Source of the DNA: Fennellomyces sp. T-0311 | Lineage: Eukaryota; Mucoromycota; Mucoromycetes; Mucorales; Lichtheimiaceae | Assembly: GCA_025266875.1 (NCBI GenBank) | Contig: JALLLT010000019.1 | Location: forward strand, 372,001-436,000 | Reading direction: 5' to 3' | Length of the DNA: 64,000 nt | Made by a program: the position numbers and the translations under genes | Shown: piece after piece, positions 47,890 to 58,437 of the stretch | Layout of the letters: each line of letters begins with the position of its first letter | Numbering within the stretch: the stretch's first letter is position 1 | Notes under the pieces: generated by a model | The model's input: the letters and a program-made list of their open reading frames with translations, nothing else | Databases searched by the model: none | Told to the model about the DNA's origin: nothing

Positions 47890-48290
47890 TGGTCCCATAA
47901 GGTGATATCCATATATGTTTGCTTCGGCATTCGATCGGTTCCCTCCCTGACGGCTGCCATGGAGCTGGTCTTCGGACTGGCAGACATGGTATCCTAGCAC
48001 GGCCGCTGAGAAGCGTGAACTTTAGCCGCCGGAGGTTGGCCACTGGAGGGACAGCATCATAGCATCCATCTCTTCCACTGCATCAGTCAGGTAAAAGTCA
48101 CCAGCGGGTTTCTTCGGGTCTTTCTAAGTTATTTCTTTTCATAGTCTTCTTGCCGTCATGGCAGAGTAATCCGCTGAAAGGTCGCTGCGGGTGGGTCATA
48201 CCTCATCCACTGTCTTGGACTGATGGATGTGTCTGAGAACGTTGTGGCCTGGCGCAGCATTATGACCTATCAAGCTGTGTTTGCTCTGCC
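47890..48290. repeat. Degenerate direct repeat, unit A
   Basis: Shares short conserved blocks in the same order with 49140-49610, about 1.25-1.35 kb to the right: GGTCTTCGGAC, CAGGTAAAAG and GTCTGAGA(A)CGTTGTGGCCTG. Strongly diverged. The surrounding 47.1-49.6 kb looks richer in GC than its flanks, so it may be one old insertion. Confidence 0.5.
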
Positions 48291-49139
48291 TGTTTTCCTC
48301 CCGGTTCATGACCGTCCAAGGATGCCGTCGTCTCTCAGTTTTAAACAAATGCGAGATGAGTTGTTCACGAAAGATGCCCAGTCAACATCTTCTTATATCC
48401 ATCCATCAATCAGCTTCGATGACTTGCCAGACGATGATACCGCACTGTAGCAGCTTTGAAGCCCCGGCTGAATTTCATAATCCTGCGCGCGCCTACTGCA
48501 GTCGTGTCAACTCTTGTTTCCAGCGCCCTCATTTTGTCCACGAGGTAAGTAATCGTGCCTTCTCTCTGCCACCGCTTGCTGATCGTCCGCTTTTTGTTTG
48601 GCAAAGGTGCTTTATTGTCGCGCGAGCATTGTCACCAGGCACATTGTTCGAGGTGTTGGCGCCGCTTGTTGTGGCCATTCCGTAAGTAATTCAGCACTTC
48701 GTAGTTGTTTCCAATCGCTCACTCCATTTCTTTGCGCAGGAGTGTGTCCCCCCAATCCCCAATGGTGCCAGGTATAACTACTAACATAGAGTTCTTTCGG
48801 GGACAGCGCTGCGAAGTTGACACGAGGTGAGCCTAATGGCGCACACACGGAGGGCCGTGCTTTGCTTTCTCAGAGTGATCTTCGGATCGCCAGTTGAACA
48901 ATATAGGCTCAGTTGTGGACCCCTGGTCGTACCTCTTCCGCTTTGCTCTCTCAACAGGCAAATGGCTAGGATTTGCTGTAACGTTGTGACCTGAGGCAGC
49001 CTGGCCCTGTCAACTTCTTCAGCGTTTGCCTTGGTTGCTTCAACCGTTCTACCATGTCCGTCTGTTCAACCAGCGGCTCTGCTTCCACAACGAAAATTCG
49101 GCCCGGCGAGTAGTCATGGACAGTGCACACCACGTCCCT
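48291..49139. other. GC-richer stretch between the degenerate repeat units
   Basis: A third partial occurrence of the motif (CCCCTGGTCGTACC, then CGTTGTGACCTGAGG) lies at about 48920-49000. A minus-strand frame of 228 codons spans 48966-49652, but its Thr/Ser/Arg-rich composition and repeat origin do not support a gene. Confidence 0.4.
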
Positions 49140-49610
49140 GCTTGCGGCATGCCGTGTGAGAGCGCGGTCATATATGTGGGCTTGCAAACCGGTCCCTCCC
49201 GTTCTGGTCATCATGGAAGTGGTCTTCGGACCGGCTAAAGTGGTGGCCCAGCGAGCCCCCCGAAAGCTTGAAGTGCACGGCGAGCCAGACATGGAAGACG
49301 TTCCAGCTTCCAAGGCCGTGGTTCCATTGCGACAATCAGGTAAAAGCACTCGAGCGTTTCTCACGGGTTGTTCTAATTCTTCCTTTTTTTGTTCGTTTGT
49401 CTGAGGGAGAGGGCCTCTCGGCTCGCCTGAGGTGGCACCTCTTTCTGCATGGTTCCAGCGAACACTCGCCTGAACAGTTGCTGTGAAGAAGCCTAATGGG
49501 CCGGAGGAACTTTTTGTTGAATCCGCACCCCTGGTCGTACCTTGTTCCACATCCTTTGATGGGTCGTAGGGACATGTCTGAGACGTTGTGGCCTGAGGAT
49601 ATTCCTGTGA
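49140..49610. repeat. Degenerate direct repeat, unit B
   Basis: Counterpart of 47890-48290, with the same ordered blocks. See that entry. Confidence 0.5.
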
Positions 49611-50435
49611 TGCAGTAAGGTAGAGTTGTTGATGTGGATCCAGCATATACACACGCCTATAGGCTACGGTCCAGACTGTTCTTCTATCGGTAATTTCAGC
49701 TTCAAGTCGTATGCCTTCTTATTGATGACGGTATATGTATAGGTCAAGCGCACAAGATTACCATTTGACACACATAACAATCGAGACCTCTTATTTACGG
49801 GCCAAAGCAACTTTTCTTCCTTCTTGCTGTTTATGTCAACAAAGTGCATATTTCTCCTCCAAAATATCATCATGGCCAATCTGTACATTAAAGCAACTGC
49901 TTCTCCCATCTTACTACCTAGAATGCATCTACTTTTACGTTTCCTTCCAAATATATTTCTATCCAAAATTATTCTGAGAGGGTCCATATTCTGTCTGTGG
50001 TCTGACGAGCCATTCTTGCATTGTGAACAGTAGTTCGTATAAAGCACATATCGATGTATTATCATTCATCCATCGCTCACTTCTCCAGTACTTGACTGTA
50101 CATGTATTTCAAACGTATGCAATGTACTCATCCATCATGTCCGCAATGAAATAGTGTATGAGATCTTTCGTAGAGCAAATCAAATCCTGCACATAATGTG
50201 ATGGATCAAAATGATGGCTATAGTTTCCAAATCAACTGTATGGTTAATTTTGCTCGAACGCTGTCAGTACGTACTCACGACGAGGGCATCGTCGAGTTAA
50301 TTAGGCTCGTGCAATACAAGTATGACCGTGGGATACCATAGCCAATGACAGCCATCGAGCGAATCGATTGAAATATAGTACGTACCTTTGTAAGATTCAA
50401 AGCAGCCGCATCACTTCGCCTAGGCAAGCGCTCAG
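49611..50435. other. Spacer without a supported gene
   Basis: AT-rich, short frames only. Ends where the second copy of the 1.5-kb repeat begins. Confidence 0.4.
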
Positions 50436-50478
50436 CGAAAGACGAACACACGGTTGTCAAGGGAATTGTGTCACCAGG
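50436..50478. repeat. 1.5-kb repeat, copy 2, left piece
   Basis: Corresponds to about 2041-2090 of copy 1, including CGGTTGTCAAG and TTGTGTCACCAGG. It is cut off by the LINE poly(T) run at 50478. Confidence 0.8.
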
Positions 50479-51464
50479 TTTTTTTTTGTAGATATTTGTT
50501 TATTCAGAGCGCCCAAACAAGAGGGCGCATTGGTGATACTAACAACTATAATCTATGTTCAGATTCTATCCTCTTGACTTGGGGGATGACTTTGGCGACG
50601 ACGCCATTTGGCCAAAAGGTGCTATTGTCGAGAACGTAACGCCAGTGTGCTTGCCATATCGCGAGGAAGGTACATGCCATTATAATTTCGAAGGAGACGC
50701 CTTGAATGCCGGAGACTTGTAATTTGTTGGTGGGATTGATCCTGAAGTGCTCATATGAAAGCAAAGAGGGTTGTTCCAGAAAACGTCGGGCCACCGTACG
50801 CCAAATCGTTTGTTTTACCGGGCAGTCCCCCAAAATGTCTATCCGTTTCCACTTCGCCACTGATTGGGCACCGACCGTCCAGAGGAAACTGAATATTGAG
50901 CCCTTGTAGTCTTGATCACGTAGGGAGTTTGCGATGATAAGCCCGCCACAGAATAGTGTGGGCATGGTGAGGGAAGTTTGCACGCCAGAAAGCAGACAAA
51001 ACTGATTTAGGTGCTCGTGGGTACTCTTGTGGAAGTGTGATGAAAGGGGACGGTTGCTGGACCGGTGTGATCTCTGTGAGCTCAATTCTGGATCGGAGAG
51101 TAGGCTTGAGTAGTAGATTTGAGCGGAAAATAAAGCAAGAACCTGGCGAGAACGGACTGCCGTGCATTTCAAAAAATGTTCATAGTGGGGTAATGATGGT
51201 GCATGTGCCTTCGGTCAGCCTTGCGAGAAACTGGGTTGCCAGGCGGTCCTTGGACGAGCGTAAACCTGGTTGCCGGTGCCAGAAGCATTCTAAAACCGTA
51301 TTGTAGTAAAGCGCATCTTTGACTAAGATCGTATGCCAAGGGATGTATCTTCCAGAAGGGCCGGTGCGTGGCAGATCGGTAATTCGTAGATCAAAGTTTC
51401 CAAAGTTGGGTTGTAGGCCAAGTTTGTCTGCTGTGGCAAACAGGTTATTGAACGAGGACATGCC
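50479..51464 (-). mobile_element. 5'-truncated, decayed non-LTR retrotransposon (LINE) 3' end
   Basis: On the minus strand the segment holds the C-terminal end of a LINE reverse transcriptase protein in three frames: AFWRANFPHHAHTILWRAYH with KLPT (zf-RVT-type region), CPVKQTIWRTVARRFL, and AIWQAHWRYVLDNSTFWPNG. It ends in a poly(A) tract, seen as T(9) at 50478-50486. Flanking direct repeats TTGTGTCACCAGGT (50465-50478) and TTGTGTCACCATGT (51465-51478) are its target-site duplication. Frameshifts near 51180 and 50916-51167 make it dead. Only about 1 kb of the 3' end is present, the usual 5' truncation of LINEs. The undisrupted target is seen at 2070-2090 in copy 1 of the host repeat. Confidence 0.88.
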
Positions 51465-52950
51465 TTGTGTCACCATGTACCTGCATCAGCGCCAAAATAC
51501 GCCGCAATGATTGGACCAGCGACAAATTTTTCGACTGGGGTTGCTAGGCAACAAGCGGTTTTCTTTCCAACAAAATGTTTTTCTTTGGGACACACTGTTT
51601 CCTTCGCAACAAAGCCCTTTCCATGCAACAGTAGCCGTTTGTTTGAACGCACAACCCATGGGGACGATACTGCCACAAATACTTTACTCTGATTGAGGCC
51701 GCGCACGTGCTCATCCGCACCATCAGCGCCATCTTGCCCCAATGCTTACGTATGTATTTTTCCGTGCGCCAGATGGCTTTCATTTTGTTGACCTGGTTGC
51801 TGACAGGAAGTTTATTTATCTTTAGAATACAAATGTCGAGCAAGAACACCCTTTCCTGAGGTGGCTTGAAGTGCTGTCTGGCAGATGAATAAAATGCATG
51901 CACCATAGCCAAAAATGACCCAAATGGTACTCTTCGTTTTCTGGACCATACGTGGACGCTTGTCGTATTGCGTAAAGGTAAAGCATTCGTCACGGAAAAA
52001 GAATTAACACGAATTCTAGATAAAAAAAAGTTGCCCACCACCACCCTCCTGCTACCCTCACAGGAGCCAGTCGGTCATTGGCTCAGATTCGAACACGCGC
52101 CCCACCGGGTAGTAGTGCGGCGCGCTGCCATCTGAGCTATAACCGACCCTTTTCGCTAGGACTGGTTTTCAAAATTGATACCGTGCTGCAAATACGCGAA
52201 AAAATGGTTTTATGGCCAAGATCGCTGCTCCATTAGCCAAACTGCCACTGGAATTAGCATAATGACGACTCTGAGAACGTTTCTGCAAAAGTTGGAGGTG
52301 GGTTATATACCAGAAAAATGAATAACAGGTAAGTGTAGTTTAGCAGTAAAAATAACTAATAAAAAAAAGCTGTTTATTTGAAAACTATGGCAATGGGCTG
52401 GTTTGGGAAGTGGAAGAGACGCGGGATTCATGGTGTACGAGACAAATGCGAAGCATCTGGAATGGACACGAAAATAAGGACACAATCAGCTACGATTTCA
52501 ATACAATCAGTGTGATAATGTGCGAGATCAACGAATGAACCTGACACTTGCTGAAAACGTTGAACGCCGGCGCAGAGAATACTACAGTGGTTGGAAAACG
52601 CGGGCTACATGGTATGGCTAGGAACGAGACCTTGGCTATGCTTTTTTGTATGAATGCGCTGTGTGTTATACAGTGCTGCCAGCGCGTTAGAGGCACAGGA
52701 TATTTTGTACTTCATGGACATGGTGCATAGAATCGAGTCTGGTAGCCCATAGGTAAGTCCCACGTCGATAGTGCCATGCAGCCTCTTTCGAGCATTTAGT
52801 GGTGGTGTAGGCACCGCGTGTCATTCAGTAAAAACATCTGTGCATGCTCGGCATCGTATTGCTGAACCCTATTAAATAGCCAAGAACAGTACCGCCGGCC
52901 TTCATGCTATCTACTGGCAGCACTGTTCAGTTTATCTTACACACCAAGTA
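51465..52950. repeat. 1.5-kb repeat, copy 2, right piece
   Basis: Matches about 2080-3563 in direct orientation with scattered substitutions and small indels, including the tRNA-like palindrome (52070-52147, identical). Similarity stops at about 52950. Confidence 0.85.
52070..52147 (-). repeat. Palindromic tRNA-like block, second copy
   Basis: Identical to 2684-2761 with the same A-box-like and B-box-like motifs, while the flanking repeat has diverged. Confidence 0.45.
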
Positions 52951-53419
52951 CATAGTAGATATTTGCTTCGGTTACGAGAGCTATATATGCTTCACCTGTT
53001 TTACCAATGTTACCTACGAGTTGGTGGTAGATCTCTATGAAATAAATACATATATAGACCTTGTTCACAACGTTTGAAAAGGCATGTCAAAGACTTTTGT
53101 AGACGAAAGCGTGAAAGCATTAAATGAACAATGTTCAACCAAAGCATGGTCTTGCAAACATATATATGTATGTCCAAGCTCTCACACTTTTAAATTCTCT
53201 AATAATTACAAAGGGCACTTTTATTACGCGAAACTAAGCTAAAGGAGAACGAAGAAAGAAAAGGTTTAAATATGTTACTTAAACGCACAAATGGCGTCAA
53301 GTTATTTTATCTCACACGCTTGACCTATCCTTACGCCAACACTAAACGAAGGCATATGGCTTATGGCTGAGGCCACCGATTGCAGAACTTTCCACACCGG
53401 CGGCTCATACGTGTTTGTG
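52951..53419. other. Spacer without a supported gene
   Basis: AT-rich sequence between the repeat and the hairpin region. No supported frame. Confidence 0.4.
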
Positions 53420-53460
53420 AGGCGGGCTGCACCAGCGGACGTGTCCGCTGATCGAGCCTC
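53420..53460. repeat. Nested stem-loop with a perfect palindrome
   Basis: GAGGC (53420) and GCCTC (53456) enclose the perfect 18-bp palindrome CAGCGGACGTGTCCGCTG at 53433-53450. It lies just left of the hairpin array. Confidence 0.7.
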
Positions 53461-53570
53461 GCCCATAAAGAAGAAGAGTTAGTTATATCAGAAGAAAACT
53501 GGTGATTGTTTTTACCTTATTGGCTCCATGGATAAGATCGTATGTCCCCGGACCGTACCTATAAAAAAAA

Positions 53571-53891
53571 CTCCACCCTTGCGGGTGACTGTACCGTATG
53601 CACGGTGTACTCTGCCGCTCAAGGCGACAACCTGTACCGTATGCACGGTAATACTCTGCCGCTCTAGGCGACAAACTCCACCGTATTCTACGGTGCTCAT
53701 ACCGCTCTCTGCGGTATCTCTGCCGCTCAAGGCGACAACCTGTACCGTATGCACGGTAATACTCTGCCGCTCTAGGCGACAAACTCCACCGTACTCTACG
53801 GTGCCCATACCGCACTCTACGGTATCTCTGCCACACAAGGCGGCACACTCCACCATACTCTATGGTGCCTCCACCATAGCATATGGAGGAG
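53571..53891. repeat. Tandem array of about 15 mini-hairpins
   Basis: Short inverted repeats follow each other about every 21 nt. Examples: CACCC-TTGC-GGGTG, TACCGT-ATGC-ACGGTA, CACCGT-ATTCT-ACGGTG, ATACCGC-TCTCT-GCGGTAT, CACCAT-ACTCT-ATGGTG and CTCCACCATA-GCA-TATGGAGGAG, alternating with weaker TGCC-GCTCAA-GGCG units. A 108-bp higher-order unit of five hairpins (start 53633) repeats at 53741. Stems vary but stay complementary. Because 108 is a multiple of three, long frames run through in several phases on both strands; these are by-products. Confidence 0.92.
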
Positions 53892-54359
53892 CGGGAACAA
53901 AACTAACCCGGGAATGTAGGAAGAATGAGTATAACGAACATTTGTTTGAAATAAAGCATGACTTACCAATGGAACCAACGTTTGGATTACGGTGCCTTGA
54001 AAAAAGAAACGGGAATATAGGAAGCGTCAGTATAAAGAACATTCCTAAGCATGTTGACACGGCACACGCTTAAACAATATGCGATTGACTCACCAAGAAG
54101 GCCAAAATTTGAATTGTGAGGACCTAAAAAGAGCAATGTGGTGATCAGACAGATTCTTTGACATGGAAACGGGGATCTTTTTAGACTAAACTGCGTGGAC
54201 TTGACTTACCTTCATTAATTAATGAAAAGGTAGAAGTTGACAAAACCTCGGACACGAAGGCGCAGTAAATATTGAGATCCCACTTTGAAATGCCGCCCAT
54301 TCGTTGATCGCGTGTGATTAGCAGTGGGTAACCTGGTGGAGAAGTGTTCATGAACGGCT
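53892..54359. other. Spacer right of the hairpin array
   Basis: A duplicated short motif (GAATGTAGGAAGAATGAGTAT and GAATATAGGAAGCGTCAGTAT, about 90 nt apart) is present, each followed by a run ending in GAACATT. No gene. Confidence 0.45.
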
Positions 54360-54510
54360 GCTTCAGTTCCGTTAATTATAGTCATGCCGACGGAAATCTG
54401 TGCAAGGACGCACAGACATCCTGTTTCAGACATGACCATCTGTCGCCGCTTCAAACAGCTTTGTGAGCCGAAGTGTAAACTCGATTCTTGCCCGCAAGAC
54501 GTCACGGTCC
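54360..54510 (-). repeat. Dispersed repeat, inverted copy of 47120-47310
   Basis: Minus-strand sequence matches 47120-47310 over about 150 nt (CTGAAACAGGATGTCTGTG, then GTCGGCATGAC). Confidence 0.6.
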
Positions 54511-54550
54511 ACTTATAGATTTAGTTACACCGACGGTCCCTCACCATATA

Positions 54551-54704
54551 GTTGAAAAAGTATAAATTTTATTTGGAAGAGTTTTTGACCTGCTCCAATA
54601 GGTATATGGTCGCTTCCTTGCGGTACAGATGTATAGATATAAAAGGGTATCTGGTGCCATGTCTGAAAAAACCCCTTACGGGGAAAAAGACAGGCCGATG
54701 CAGA
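54551..54704. repeat. 154-bp insertion flanked by 14-bp direct repeats
   Basis: TCCCTCACCATATA occurs perfectly at 54537-54550 and 54705-54718, bracketing 154 bp that begin GTTGAAAAAGTATAAATTT (also at 3554-3617). Inside is the hairpin CCCC-TTAC-GGGG. The flanks look like a target-site duplication, so this may be a short mobile element. Confidence 0.7.
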
Positions 54705-54718
54705 TCCCTCACCATATA

Positions 54719-55300
54719 CATATATTACCCCACTAGCTATATCACATTTCTCATTGTCTCTTTTCTGCTATTTGTACTTGCTCACTTATTGTTGTTGACC
54801 GCCAATCCGTAGTATTGGTCCGTATATTGTCCCCTTTGCAAGATGACACCTTGAAATGCTTACAATAAAGCTTAGGCGGTATTTTTGTGACTAGTAAAGC
54901 AGATACACATCAGTACCTCATCGCAGGTGCTTCCAAGGAACAATTGCATAGGGAGCCTCCATTTTTTACCATGGCCATCAATGAAAAAGGTAACGTAGCT
55001 CTACATTTTCTTACCGGTACACCAGTATGTTCACATGCACATCATGTCAGACAAATCTCGCAGACAAGGTAAACTTCCTCGCTCAAAATATAGGTGGAAG
55101 TAGAGAAGATTCTACATTGAATCTGAGCTATGGGAAGGCAAGCATCTATAGCCGCCTCCAATACATACAAGCAAGAACATAGTTAAGGTGAAGGGGTGTT
55201 ATTCACTGGCATACGTATGTATATTCTCTGCCATTACTAGTTCATGATGGATTGGGTGACATGGCGCCTCCACTGCAAATAATTTTTCGGTGAATTTAGT
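54719..55300. other. Spacer without a supported gene
   Basis: A short plus-strand frame (54887-55072) containing FTMAINEKGNVALHFLTGTP ends near a GTAAAC donor-like site. It could be a stray exon but cannot be extended. Confidence 0.35.
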
Positions 55301-55416
55301 GAATGGTTTTTTGAAGTGGTTAAACATAAGTTTATTAACCGCTTGAGTTGCTAAGGATGGTAATTCAAGTTGGTTAAAAAGCTTATGTTTAACCGCTGTA
55401 ACCACTTTAACCATCG
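55301..55416. repeat. Fold-back (MITE-like) element
   Basis: GGTTAAACATAAG (55318-55330) is inverted at 55382-55394. Outer arms AAGTGGTTA and TAACCACTT and inner arms CTTGA and TCAAG also pair. About 115 bp fold into one long hairpin. No target-site duplication is clear. Confidence 0.65.
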
Positions 55417-58324
55417 AAATTTTTTGCAGTGCTCTTCAGTTAATCTGGGTCTTTGTATCCTTTGTTTGGCCTGGACGCGATCTGATGCGATTTGATGTTT
55501 ACTCCATCAATTTGTTTTTAATACCCACCATCTTTGAGGATCACTTTTTTCAGATTGATTCCAAGAGTATAACAATCCCCAACAATAAATAATTGCGATC
55601 CCAATCTAATAGAAACTCGCCGACTGTGTAATCAATGCGTGGATACGTAGCTAAGCCCAGAAACCGAGAATTTCCGTCAAACGGATGTCCAAAATAGGAT
55701 TACAGCTAAGTTTAAATAGGAAATTTCAGTAGCATCGACTCGATCTTCCGATATGCAGTAATGAAGGGAATTTTTATACGGCAAAGCAAAGAAAAGAGAA
55801 AGTTTTAAGCATTGCTTCCCAAGATTACAACTTTAGAGAGTATCTTTCAATGTAGCAAATCCATGAAACTTTAACTCATATCGTAAAAAGGGAATCTACA
55901 ATATAGTTTGGCTTTGTTATGAAACCAGGGCTAATAAGAGTACTGGAGAACTTTTATTGTTGCTTAAATTGTGTAACCGGGCAATCGTTATTGCCAGTAG
56001 TATGATCGTCCTTAATCATTGGTTTGGGACGGCTAACTCATGAAATATTAATTGCTTCAACATATGAAGTCTATTTTGATTACTATTATGAAATTTATAA
56101 GTCTGTGTGTAAAGTTATGCGTCGTGTGACCACAGCGGTGAGTGGCTTCATATACTAGCATATCAAACTTCATTTACAAAGATCCGGAACCTTTAAGTAA
56201 TTTTCGAGTTTGCCTTGATATCATCAGATAAGATCTCAATGTGTAATACCCAAAGCCAATGTATTGATAAGACATGGCTTTCAATAAACTGAAGCATTAG
56301 TAATCTTCTGCATTCCACATATACGGCAATTGGAGGTTAGCTTAATCTGTTGTCCTACTTAACTTCTGTATATATTAGTTCGGTGGAAAATTTCAAAGCG
56401 CTTTCTCCTGTGATTAAGAATCAACATCTCCACGATATGTTAATTTATAGTAAAACGCAACTGTTTTTTTCTAGACAGGGCACGCAATCGGGCGATCTCC
56501 CAGGAGGATCAACCGATTATAGGCGACCTTTATAATTTTTGTCCAGAGATGTTGGACTGGTAAGACATGCCTGAACGGACATGGACCTGGATACGTGGCA
56601 AACAGTTCCACACTTGAACATAGTCCGCCGGCTAGAAGTTCATTTAATTTTTTTGCATAGATTTATGAAGCTGAATATAATTTATATAGGAACAAGCAAT
56701 GAGATCAAGTACTTTGCTGTTGAATAATGCTACGCTAAATGCGACAAAACATCTTTTGATGATGGTCGTACAAAGCATGGTGCTGTGAACTACACGTGAC
56801 AAATTTTATAATTACAACTGAAGGTTCAACTACTTTGTCCTGGAATATTTATTATGGTAGAAATGCAACTCTATACTTAGCACCATCTAATCGTGCTTAC
56901 CGATGAGTGATCTTGCTCCGGTTTAATCATTAGTACATTGCCAACTCCATCTAGGACAAGGTCATATTGCTCCTCGTCCCTCCAGGTGCCCGAATTTTTG
57001 GACATCGTCCAGCAGATTTGATTCTTTCAAGATACCTGGCGGTTTTCTGCCTTTAGGTATGGAGCAACCGGTTATGTCCGCAGACTGCCGGTCAACACAG
57101 GCATCATTTCTGGAAGAGTATTAAACGAATATGGCCAAGACCGACTTCCTAGTAAACGCATAGAAGGGCTGACCAAATTAGTGGATATTCATCATGTTAT
57201 GAAACACAGATCAAGTAATCTGTCTCCACTAATATCGTAAGACCTCAGCTTAAAATGAGCAAATTTCATACGATACGGTTGCTAAATACTTCTGCTAATC
57301 TGGTCTGACTTGTAAGAATGACGATAATTATGTATAAAGCAAATGTATTATCAGTATTAATTTTGGATTGGAGATAAATGGGATCATTGTTATGCTTGAT
57401 AGATTTCGCATCTTTGAATCTGCGCGTATCGTGCTCGATTGCATGATTCGGAATGGTAAATCGTCAGCTTGTGTAATAAATCGTGAAGTTCGCCCGGTAA
57501 TGTGCCGCATACTATTTTTGGGCTATGCAAGCACAGATAAACTTTTAGTATCATGCCATACCTATTATTACCAGCGCTTACGTAGTAGTCTCCGCACATT
57601 TATTCAGCGATAATATATATTATAATATATCAAATAGATATGCGTATGTGAAAGTTGATTGAATTTAACTGGAACCATACCGTATATACATTGATGCAAG
57701 GAATCCATACAGTAGAACCACTTAACATGATTTAAGACATAAAAGTTTGGAATTTCTGGGCACGCATGCGCAAAATAAATTTCAAGAGCATTGTACTTGT
57801 AAGCAGCCATTCGGATAGTAGTTATGGAGCATTTCGTACACCGATGATTCGCTACAGTACGTAGAACGCGCTTTCTATTTACTTCCATAATCCTCTACGC
57901 ATTAATTACGTGATTTTGATTATAATTTGCTGAAATGATGGTAAAAAGCATAAAACGTAAATACAATGATGTGTACTTGATATGCTTGGTGTCACAGCTT
58001 GAGAAAAGTTTAGGAAATCTCAATTTTTCCTTGTTTTACTGTAGAAAAACATGTACACCCCGGTGAAAAATCGGTAAATGAACTGAGAGCAAGGATCTAC
58101 TTTACTTTTTTCGGCGGTGGTTACGTGTACTTTTACCTATCCGGAAAATTTCTCTGCAGCCTAGTAGCTAGGGTAAACTTTCTATTTCCATAAATCATCA
58201 TGACAAATATTGCTCCAGTTGTACTTCAACCACATATACTATTTTAGGTTTTACTTATGTACGTGTATACGTACTCCAATGCTTCTTTAGGAATTGACAG
58301 CCTCTTGCTTTGTAATCAACTCTG
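55417..58324. other. 2.9-kb AT-rich desert with one coding-like trace
   Basis: No gene. At 57055-57239 the plus strand stays open and reads like protein (YGATGYVRRLPVNTGIISG, then LPSKRIEGLTKLVDIHHV, ending LSPLIS and TAA). It has no start or partner exon, and I do not recognise it. Confidence 0.4.
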
Positions 58325-58331
58325 GTATAAA
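58325..58331 (+). promoter_or_regulatory. TATA-like element of the ABC transporter gene
   Basis: TATAAAT, 113 nt upstream of the ATG at 58438. A second TATAAAG lies at 58384-58390. Which one is used cannot be told from sequence. Confidence 0.4.
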
Positions 58332-58437
58332 TGCGTCGACTTTTTGCTGAGAGCACACGTCATCAATTCGCCTCTCTGGGACGTATAAAGATTCTAGAAG
58401 CAGATCAAGCACCCATCATAAGCTTACTTTTATTTCC

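Noticed and set aside
48966..49652. A 228-codon minus-strand frame
   Set aside because: It lies in the GC-richer degenerate repeat region, with low-information composition and no homology that I can see.
53571..53891. A CRISPR-like array
   Set aside because: The hairpins are contiguous, without unique spacers, and the DNA is eukaryotic.
53528..54073. A 181-codon frame through the hairpin array, plus two long minus-strand frames
   Set aside because: The 108-bp unit is a multiple of three and lacks stops, so several phases stay open on both strands. The composition is dictated by the repeats.
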